DNA of 64,000 nt from Bradyrhizobium sp. U87765 SZCCT0048. GTDB lineage: Bacteria; Pseudomonadota; Alphaproteobacteria; Rhizobiales; Xanthobacteraceae. The translations under genes and the position numbers were made by a program. Below, piece by piece: positions 57,770 through 64,000 of this stretch; within the stretch, counting starts at the first letter, position 1, and each line of letters starts with the position of its first letter. The notes beneath the pieces are model-generated. The model made no database searches. It worked only from the letters and a program-made list of their open reading frames with translations, and was not told the origin of the DNA. The stretch is from the NCBI RefSeq assembly GCF_018131225.1, contig NZ_JAFCMM010000002.1:744001-808000 (forward strand), given 5' to 3'.

Positions 57770-59440
57770 TTACCTTGTTGCTGCAGGCGGGTTGGAGGGG
57801 GAAGATTGCGTACGGAGTTCGTGGCGCGACAGCTTGCCGACCGTGGTGCGCGGCAGTTGGTCACGGAATTCGAGCGCGGCCGGCAGTTCGTGCTTGCCGA
57901 TCTTGCCGGTCAGGAAAGTGCGCAGGTCATCGAGCGTGAACGACGCGGCGCCCGGCTTCAGGGTCACGAAGGCTTTCGCCGCCTCGCCGCGATACTCGTC
58001 GGGCACGCCGAGCACGATCACCTCGTGCACGGCGGGATGCTCGTAGATCGCCTGTTCGATCATCTGCGGGTAGACGTTGAAACCGCCGGAGATGATCATG
58101 TCCTTCTTGCGATCGACGAGATAGAAATAGCCGTCGGCGTCCATGTAGCCGATGTCGCCGGTCAGGAAGCGGTCGCCGACGAAGACCTCGGCGGTTTCCT
58201 GCGCGCGATTCCAGTACCCCTTGGTGACGTTCGGGCCGCGAATGCGCAGCTCGCCGGTTTCGCCCGGCGGCAGCACGCGGTTCGGCTCGCCGAGAGCGAC
58301 GACGTCGATCTCGATGCCCGGCAGCATCAGCCCGATCGAGCCCGGCTTGTCGGGGCCGTCAGCCGGATGGCTGGTCCCTGGCGAGCAGGTCTCGGTCATG
58401 CCCCAGCCGCTGCGCAGCTTCATGCCGGTACGGCGCTCGAATACTTTTGCCACTTCCACCGGCAGCGGCGCGCCACCCGAGCCGCAGGATGCCAGTGACG
58501 ACAGATCACGCCGATCGAGATCCGGCAGGTTGGCGATCGCGATCCACATCGTCGGCACGCCCGGAAACGTCGTGGCGCGGTTGACCTCGATGTCATGCAT
58601 TACCGCCTCGACATCGAAGCGCTGATGCATCGAGATCAGGTTGCCGTTCTTGAGGTTGCGCAACAGGATCACCGTCAGCGCGTAGATGTGGAACAGCGGC
58701 AGCACGCAGATGACGCGCTCGATGACGTCGCCACGGGCCGCGCGGGCGGCCGCGCCCCAGACATCGTAGATGCCGACCGCCGAGGTCAGGTTGCGATGAG
58801 TCAGCATCGCGCCCTTCGGCAGGCCGGTGGTGCCACCGGTGTACTGCAGCAGCGCGATGTCGTCGGGGACGACGGTCGGCCACTGCGCCGGCGGCACGGC
58901 GCCCTCAACGAAGGCGCGGAAAGTGACGATCGCGGGCTGCTGCGGATAGGGCGCCTTCGGGATCGGCACCTCGCCCCAGTGCTCATCCTCGCAAATGATG
59001 AGGCGGTCGATCAGTCCCTTCTCCAGGAACCTGAGGGCCATCGGCAGCAGTGCGGCGATGTTGCTGGTCACCAGCACCCGCGCGCCACTGTCGGTGAGCT
59101 TGTGCGACAGCGCCCGCTCACCGTCGAGCGGGCTGAGGTGCACGATGCGTGCGCCGGCCTTCAGTCCGCCGAAGAAGCTGACGGGATGATCGGGCGTGTT
59201 GCCGAGGAACAGCGCGATCGACGCCCCCTTGCCGTAACCGGCGCGCAGGAATGCGCTCGCTGCGGCGTCGACCATGGCGCTGAGCCCGGCGAAGCTGATC
59301 GGCCGGCGGCGGAACTCGATGGCCGGGCGGTCGCCGAAATCGGCGGCCGCCTGCGTCAGCAGGTCAGGAAGCGTGCCGAACGGGATCGGCGCGTTCCAGC
59401 GTACCCCTTCGGGGTAGTACTTCTCACCCGGATAGACCAT
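57770..59440 (-). CDS. pimA: Acyl-CoA ligase, PimA-like (dicarboxylate/fatty acid-CoA ligase)
   Basis: A 556-residue AMP-forming ligase of the ANL family. The phosphate loop YTGGTTGLPKGA, the adenine region GWGMTETCS, the hinge LTGDIGYMDADGYFYLVDR and the catalytic-lysine end LPRTTVGKLSRHEL are present. It would activate medium-chain dicarboxylic or fatty acids with ATP and CoA. The ATG at 59440 is five bases after the stop of the previous gene; the frame stays open upstream inside it but has nonsense composition. Confidence 0.87.
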   Translation of the reverse strand: MVYPGEKYYPEGVRWNAPIPFGTLPDLLTQAAADFGDRPAIEFRRRPISFAGLSAMVDAAASAFLRAGYGKGASIALFLGNTPDHPVSFFGGLKAGARIVHLSPLDGERALSHKLTDSGARVLVTSNIAALLPMALRFLEKGLIDRLIICEDEHWGEVPIPKAPYPQQPAIVTFRAFVEGAVPPAQWPTVVPDDIALLQYTGGTTGLPKGAMLTHRNLTSAVGIYDVWGAAARAARGDVIERVICVLPLFHIYALTVILLRNLKNGNLISMHQRFDVEAVMHDIEVNRATTFPGVPTMWIAIANLPDLDRRDLSSLASCGSGGAPLPVEVAKVFERRTGMKLRSGWGMTETCSPGTSHPADGPDKPGSIGLMLPGIEIDVVALGEPNRVLPPGETGELRIRGPNVTKGYWNRAQETAEVFVGDRFLTGDIGYMDADGYFYLVDRKKDMIISGGFNVYPQMIEQAIYEHPAVHEVIVLGVPDEYRGEAAKAFVTLKPGAASFTLDDLRTFLTGKIGKHELPAALEFRDQLPRTTVGKLSRHELRTQSSPSNPPAATR

Positions 59441-59445
59441 CGCGA

Positions 59446-61545
59446 TCAGGCTGCCTTGCCAGCCCCCTTGGCGTAGGACGCGAAAGTTTCGCCCTTCTCC
59501 GCAAGCTGCTTGAGCAGCGCCGTCGGTTCCAGCGACGGATCGTTGGTCTGCCTGGCGTAGAACGACAGCCGCTCGGCGATGTGCTTGAGGCCGACCTGGT
59601 CGGCATAGAACATCGGACCGCCGCGGTAGACCGGCCAGCCGTAGCCATACAGCCAGATCACGTCGATATCGCTGGGCCGCGCTGCGACCTTCTCCTCGAG
59701 GATCCGCGCGCCCTCGTTGATCATCGGGTAGATCATGCGCTCGAGGATCTCCTCGTCGCTGACCTCGCGGCGCTTGAGGCCGAGGCGCGCGCAGGTTTCC
59801 TCGATCAGTGTCTCCACTTCCGGATCCGGCAGCGGCGCGCGCGAGCCGGCCTCGTACTTGTAATAGCCCTTGCCGGTCTTCTGGCCGAAGCGTCCGGCCT
59901 CGCACAGCGCGTCCGCGATCTCCGACTTGATGCCGCGGTCCTTGCGCGAGCGCCAGCCGATGTCGAGGCCGGCGAGATCGCCCATCGCAAACGGGCCCAT
60001 CGGCATGCCGAACTTGGTGACCACCGCATCGACCTGCTGCGGCAGCGCGCCTTCGAACAGCAGCTTTTCCGACTGCTTGCTGCGGGCGGCCAGCATGCGG
60101 TTGCCGACGAAGCCATCGCAGACGCCGACCACCGCAGGCACCTTGGCGATGCGCTTGGCGATCGACACGGCGGTGACCAGCGCATCCGGCGCCGTCTTGT
60201 CGGCGCGGACGATCTCGCACAGCTTCATGACGTTGGCCGGGCTGAAGAAGTGCATGCCGAGAATGTCGGGGGCACGGCTCGTGGTCGCCGCGATCTCGTT
60301 GATGTTGAGATAGGAGGTGTTGCTGGCGAGAACGGCGCCGGGCTTGGCGAATTGCTCGAGCTTGCCGAACACTTCTTTCTTCACAGCCATGGTCTCGAAC
60401 ACCGCCTCGATCACGAGGTCGGCATCCCTGACGTTCTCGAGGCCGACGACGCCGGTGATCAGCGCCATGCGCTTGGCCGGCGCATCGGCCGGAATGCCGC
60501 CGCGCGCCGCGGTGGCCTCATAGTTCTTCTGCATGATGCCGAGGCCGCGCTTGAGCTGCTCCTCGCCGGTCTCGATCAGGGTGACAGGAATACCGGCATT
60601 GGCAAACGACATCGCGATGCCGCCCCCCATGGTGCCGGCGCCGATGATGGCGACACGCTCGACCTTGCGCGGCTTGGTGCCTTCCGGCACGCCGTCGATC
60701 TTGGCGGCTTCGCGCTCGGCAAAGAAGGCATGACGCTGCGCCTTGGACTGGTCGCCCGCGACCAGCTTCATGAAGCTCTCGCGCTCGCGCTTGAGGGCCT
60801 CGTCGAACGGCACGTCGAACACCCAGCTCACCGCCTCGGCGCAGGCGAGCGGCGCATCGAGGCCACGGTTGCGCTTGTTGGCGGCAGCAGCCGCGTTGGT
60901 GAAGATGGAGCGATCGGCCTTCGCCGCCGCGAGCTTGCTGTCGTCGTCGCGCAGCTTGCGCAGCGGCCGCTTCTCCGCCAGCACCTTGCGCGCGAACGCC
61001 TCGCCGCCCGACGCCGGGCCCTCGACGATCTCTTCGATGAGGCCGCTCTTGAGCGCCTCCGCGGCGCCGATCGGATCACCGGTCACCACCATCTTGACGC
61101 CGAGCTCCGGCCCGACCGCGCGCGGCAGCCGCTGCGTGCCGCCGGCGCCCGGCAGCAGCCCGAGCTTGACTTCGGGAAGGCCGAGCTTGGCGTCTTTTGT
61201 CGCGACGCGGAAATGGCAGCCGAGCGCAACTTCTAGACCGCCACCGAGCGCGGTGCCATGGATCGCGGCGATCACCGGCTTGGGACAGTTCTCGATGTCG
61301 GAGATCACCTCGCCAAGGCCCGGCGGCTTCGGCGGCTTGCCGAATTCGGTGATATCGGCGCCAGCGATGAAGGTGCGGCCGGCGCAGGTCAGCACGATGG
61401 CCTGCACCTGAGGATCGCTGCCGAGGCTCTTGACGGCCTCGCTGATGCCAGCGCGCACGGCCGCGCTGAGCGCGTTTACCGGAGGGCTGTCGATCGTGAC
61501 AATGGCAACCACATCGTGACGTTCCACCTTCACCACTTCACTCAC
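59446..61545 (-). CDS. pimF: Bifunctional enoyl-CoA hydratase / 3-hydroxyacyl-CoA dehydrogenase, PimF-like
   Basis: A 699-residue fusion. The crotonase half (about 1-280) has CAGRTFIAGADITEF (oxyanion hole), ALGGGLEVALGCHFR and LLPGAGGTQRLPR; the dehydrogenase half starts near residue 295 with the NAD fold IGAGTMGGGIAMSFANAG and HFFSPANVMKLCEIV containing the catalytic His, and ends with two helical domains. It catalyses hydration and NAD-dependent oxidation in beta-oxidation. The GTG at 61545 has GAGGAGA upstream and begins SEVVKVERHDVVAI. First gene of the operon. Confidence 0.9.
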   Translation of the reverse strand: MSEVVKVERHDVVAIVTIDSPPVNALSAAVRAGISEAVKSLGSDPQVQAIVLTCAGRTFIAGADITEFGKPPKPPGLGEVISDIENCPKPVIAAIHGTALGGGLEVALGCHFRVATKDAKLGLPEVKLGLLPGAGGTQRLPRAVGPELGVKMVVTGDPIGAAEALKSGLIEEIVEGPASGGEAFARKVLAEKRPLRKLRDDDSKLAAAKADRSIFTNAAAAANKRNRGLDAPLACAEAVSWVFDVPFDEALKRERESFMKLVAGDQSKAQRHAFFAEREAAKIDGVPEGTKPRKVERVAIIGAGTMGGGIAMSFANAGIPVTLIETGEEQLKRGLGIMQKNYEATAARGGIPADAPAKRMALITGVVGLENVRDADLVIEAVFETMAVKKEVFGKLEQFAKPGAVLASNTSYLNINEIAATTSRAPDILGMHFFSPANVMKLCEIVRADKTAPDALVTAVSIAKRIAKVPAVVGVCDGFVGNRMLAARSKQSEKLLFEGALPQQVDAVVTKFGMPMGPFAMGDLAGLDIGWRSRKDRGIKSEIADALCEAGRFGQKTGKGYYKYEAGSRAPLPDPEVETLIEETCARLGLKRREVSDEEILERMIYPMINEGARILEEKVAARPSDIDVIWLYGYGWPVYRGGPMFYADQVGLKHIAERLSFYARQTNDPSLEPTALLKQLAEKGETFASYAKGAGKAA

Positions 61546-61570
61546 GCTGCTCTCCTCGGACGACGTTTTT

Positions 61571-61584
61571 CTTAACCTGTTAAG
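61571..61584. promoter_or_regulatory. Palindrome between pimF and the IclR gene
   Basis: CTTAAC-CT-GTTAAG, a perfect inverted repeat, lies 26 bases upstream of the pimF start and 134 bases upstream of the IclR gene. It is a plausible operator for the divergently coded IclR regulator, by position and symmetry only. A TTGACA is present at 61657-61662 on the plus strand as a possible -35 for the regulator gene, but its -10 is unclear. Confidence 0.4.
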
Positions 61585-61717
61585 CGCTGGGTACGAATTC
61601 CTCAGTTCCTGCGGCGATTTATCACCATTTCGCACTGCGGAATTGAATTTCACACCTTGACACGGAGGGTTATTTTGAAGAGCGTCCGTTGTCAACGAGG
61701 GCGGTGCGGCAAGTTTG

Positions 61718-62602
61718 ATGAAGAGACCTGCGAAAAAGAGCGCGACCGATCGCAACTTTGTCGTCGCGCTGTCGCGAGGGCTCGACGTGCTGCGCGCATT
61801 TCGCCCCAATGACGGCCTGCTTGGCAACCAGGAAATCGCAGCGCGAACCAATCTCCCGAAGCCGACGGTGTCGCGCCTCACCTACACGCTGACCAGGCTC
61901 GGCTATCTCACCCAGGTTCCGCGCTTCGAAAAATATCAACTGACGCCGGCGGCGATGGCGCTGGGCTATGCCGCGCTCGCCAACCTCGGCATCCGTCACA
62001 TGTCGGATCCGTTCCGCGACAAATTGATGCGGGAAACCGGCGGCGCCGTGGCGATCGGCGCGCGCGATCGTCTCAGCATGATCTATTTCGGCCAGAGCCG
62101 CAGCGATCTTACGGTCGGTGTGCTGCTCGATGTTGGCTCCCGCGTGCCGATCGCGACCACCGCAATGGGCCGTGCCTATTTGTTGGCGTTGCCTGACGAC
62201 GAGCGGACTGCCTTAATGCAGGAAATCCGCGAGAACGTCGGCAACCGCTGGTCAAAGGTCAGGGAGGGCATCGAACGCGCCGGCGAGATGATCGCCAAGC
62301 ATGGCTTTGCGATCTCGGCCGGCGAATGGCATTCCGACATCCATGCGGCAGGCGTTGCACTGCGACTGAACGACGGCACCGGGCCGTACGCCTTCAATTG
62401 CGGTGCCCCGGCGTTCAAATTTTCGGAAGACCGTCTGATCAACGATATCGGCCCTCGCCTTGTCGCGATGGTTCAGAATATCGAAAAAGCGATGACCGGA
62501 CGCCCGTTGATCGGGCTGCCGGTCGCGACAACGAACAATCACAACAACAAGAAATCGAAATCAGGAGGGAAAATTGCTCGAGAGGTTGAGGGGATCGACT
62601 AG
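61718..62602 (+). CDS. IclR family transcriptional regulator
   Basis: A 294-residue regulator with an N-terminal winged helix (about 12-75: VVALSRGLDVLRAF, the helix-turn-helix LGNQEIAARTNLPKPTVSRL, and LGYLTQVPRFEKYQL) and a C-terminal effector domain (about 90-265) with VGSRVPIATTAMGRAYLLAL and GFAISAGEWHSDIHA. The last 25 residues are a polar Asn/Lys-rich tail. IclR proteins sense small acids or aromatics. It is divergent from the beta-oxidation operon and directly before a transporter, so it likely controls both. The ATG at 61718 is preferred over the TTG just before. Confidence 0.9.
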   Translation: MKRPAKKSATDRNFVVALSRGLDVLRAFRPNDGLLGNQEIAARTNLPKPTVSRLTYTLTRLGYLTQVPRFEKYQLTPAAMALGYAALANLGIRHMSDPFRDKLMRETGGAVAIGARDRLSMIYFGQSRSDLTVGVLLDVGSRVPIATTAMGRAYLLALPDDERTALMQEIRENVGNRWSKVREGIERAGEMIAKHGFAISAGEWHSDIHAAGVALRLNDGTGPYAFNCGAPAFKFSEDRLINDIGPRLVAMVQNIEKAMTGRPLIGLPVATTNNHNNKKSKSGGKIAREVEGID

Positions 62603-62656
62603 CGATCACACCAGCGAATTCCGCGTGGCGGCATCGACAGGCGCGAGCCGCGCAGC

Positions 62657-63454
62657 ATGACACTGGCCGATTCGTCGCAGGGGTCCTCGCCCCTGCTCTC
62701 CGTGCGTGACGTCAGCGTCACCTTCGGAGGCATCATCGCGTTGAACGGCGTGTCGTTCGATATGCGCCAGGGCCATATCCTTGGCCTGATCGGACCGAAC
62801 GGCGCGGGGAAAACCACGCTGTTCAATTGTCTGAGCCGGCTCTACCAGCCGAGCCGCGGCGATATCCTGATGGAAGGCCGCAGCATCCTCGATCAGCAGC
62901 CGCACCGGATTCCGGATATCGGCATCGGGCGCACGTTCCAGAACGTCGCGCTGTTCCACAATCTCTCGGTGCTCGACAACATCCGCGTCGGCGCCCACTC
63001 GCGCACCAGCAGCGATGCGGTCAGCGACATGCTGAAGCTGCCCTGGGTGCGGCGCGAGGAGAAGGCGCTGGACGCGCGCGTGCGCGACATCGCCGACTAT
63101 CTCGACCTCAACGATGTTGGCGATCGCGTCGTCGCCGGACTGCCGTTCGGCACCCAGAAGCGGGTCGAACTCGGCCGCGCGCTTGCCGCCGAGCCGAAGA
63201 TCCTGCTGCTCGACGAGCCCGCCGGCGGCCTCAATCACGAGGAAGTGTACGCGCTCGGCGACCTCATCCGCCGCATCCGCGACCAGCGCGGCATCTCGGT
63301 GCTGCTGGTCGAGCATCACATGGGTCTCGTGATGTCGATCGCCGACCACGTGGTGGCGCTCAATTTCGGCAAGAAGCTCGCGGAGGGAACACCGGCCGCC
63401 GTGCAGTCCGACCCGGACGTGATCAAGGCCTATCTGGGGAGCAAGGACACATGA
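62657..63454 (+). CDS. Branched-chain-type ABC transporter ATP-binding protein (LivG-like)
   Basis: A 265-residue ATPase of the LivG family: Walker A GPNGAGKTTLF, then IGRTFQNVALFHNLSVLDN, the signature LPFGTQKRVELGRAL and Walker B LLLDEPAGGLNHEE. It lies 54 bases after the IclR gene and overlaps the LivF-like gene as ATGA. The family carries amino acids, urea, aromatic acids and, in Rhodopseudomonas, dicarboxylates; next to a pim-type operon a dicarboxylate or fatty-acid-related substrate is the best guess. Confidence 0.88.
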   Translation: MTLADSSQGSSPLLSVRDVSVTFGGIIALNGVSFDMRQGHILGLIGPNGAGKTTLFNCLSRLYQPSRGDILMEGRSILDQQPHRIPDIGIGRTFQNVALFHNLSVLDNIRVGAHSRTSSDAVSDMLKLPWVRREEKALDARVRDIADYLDLNDVGDRVVAGLPFGTQKRVELGRALAAEPKILLLDEPAGGLNHEEVYALGDLIRRIRDQRGISVLLVEHHMGLVMSIADHVVALNFGKKLAEGTPAAVQSDPDVIKAYLGSKDT

Positions 63455-64000
63455 GCACCATGCTGGAGATCCAGGACCTGCGCGCCTACTACGGCCAGGT
63501 ACAGGCGCTGCACGGCGTGCAGCTCAATCTCAAGGAAGGCAGCGTCACCACCCTGCTCGGCGCCAACGGCGCCGGCAAGACCACGACGCTGCGCTCGATC
63601 TGCAACATGATCCGCTCCACCGGCACCATTCGCTTCGACGGCAAGCCGCTGGGCGGGCGCTCGACCGAGAGCATCGTCAAGCTCGGCATCGCGCACGTGC
63701 CGCAGGGCCGCGGCACCTTCACCCGCATGACGGTGGCGGAGAACCTGCAGCTCGGCGCCATCACCCGCGGCGACACCCGTGCGATCGCCGACGACGTCGA
63801 GCGGATGTACGGCTACTTTCCCAAGCTCAGGGAGCGCCGCGACCAGCAGGCCGGCACGCTGTCCGGCGGCGAACAGCAGATGCTGGCGGTCGCCCGCGCG
63901 CTGATGCTGCGGCCGCGCCTGATGCTGCTGGACGAGCCGTCCTTCGGCCTCGCCCCGCTGGTGGTGCGCGACCTGTTCGGCATCCTCGGCCGCATCAACC
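63451..64000 (+). CDS. Branched-chain-type ABC transporter ATP-binding protein (LivF-like), partial
   Basis: The first 183 codons of a LivF-family ATPase, cut by the window end. Walker A is GANGAGKTTTL, the Q loop lies around IAHVPQGRGTFTRMTVAENL, the signature is LSGGEQQMLAVARAL, and Walker B LMLLDEPSFGLAPLV. The start overlaps the livG-like stop as ATGA. Permease and binding-protein genes are expected to the right. Confidence 0.9.
   Translation, partial: MSTMLEIQDLRAYYGQVQALHGVQLNLKEGSVTTLLGANGAGKTTTLRSICNMIRSTGTIRFDGKPLGGRSTESIVKLGIAHVPQGRGTFTRMTVAENLQLGAITRGDTRAIADDVERMYGYFPKLRERRDQQAGTLSGGEQQMLAVARALMLRPRLMLLDEPSFGLAPLVVRDLFGILGRIN

Overview
This 64 kb window looks like chromosomal DNA of a GC-rich alphaproteobacterium of the Bradyrhizobium / Rhodopseudomonas / Afipia group. 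The pointers are a NepR-EcfG general stress pair, a CycM-type membrane-anchored cytochrome c, a urt-ure urea operon, a tad/cpa pilus locus with CtrA-like TTAA-N7-TTAA boxes, and a beta-oxidation block in the order of the pimFABCD genes of Rhodopseudomonas palustris. I found no insertion sequence, prophage, CRISPR array, tRNA or rRNA. Codon use looks uniform by eye.

Layout. 0-3.6 kb: general stress response. nepR and ecfG overlap by one base. They are followed by a convergent CHASE/HWE-type sensor kinase and, divergent from it, a single-domain receiver; both signalling proteins have lost residues normally needed for phosphotransfer. 3.7-16.3 kb: a single minus-strand run urtABCDE-ureDA-ureJ-ureBC-(two ABM-fold proteins)-ureEFG for urea uptake and hydrolysis, behind a sigma-54-like promoter. 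A 36-residue membrane protein lies just beyond ureG. 16.8-19.1 kb: a DEAD-box helicase, an IF-1-like protein and a cold-shock protein. 19.2-31.4 kb: Flp/Tad pilus locus. TadE-like minor pilins and a lone pilus N-terminal-domain protein are on the minus strand, flp-(small TM protein)-cpaABCDEF-tadBC on the plus strand, and tadD on the minus strand. 31.5-33.7 kb: M17 aminopeptidase and NlpC/P60 hydrolase, overlapping. 33.8-41.5 kb: a Yej-type peptide ABC transporter with two tandem binding proteins. 41.7-49.3 kb: cycM, kdsB, pheA, metF and metH. 49.4-53.1 kb: a GST, a MerR regulator, a frameshifted GNAT and glpK. 53.3-64 kb: a pim-type dicarboxylate/fatty-acid beta-oxidation operon, a divergent IclR regulator and the ATPases of a branched-chain-type ABC transporter, the last cut by the window end.

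How the genes work together. NepR holds EcfG until a phosphorylated PhyR-type regulator releases it; phyR is not in the window and may lie to the left. The Urt transporter imports urea, the urease subunits and Ni-insertion proteins split it, and the sigma-54 site would tie this to nitrogen status. The tad genes build an adhesive pilus, and the TTAA boxes suggest cell-cycle control by CtrA. The pim enzymes plus the adjacent transporter ATPases suggest uptake and beta-oxidation of medium-chain dicarboxylates or fatty acids under IclR control.

Most of the window is well-known biology. The observations most worth a second look are the degenerate kinase / pseudo-receiver pair beside nepR-ecfG, the tandem ABM proteins inside the urease operon, two unannotated-size membrane proteins (36 and 47 residues), the CtrA-like boxes in the tad locus, and the unexplained leader of metF.
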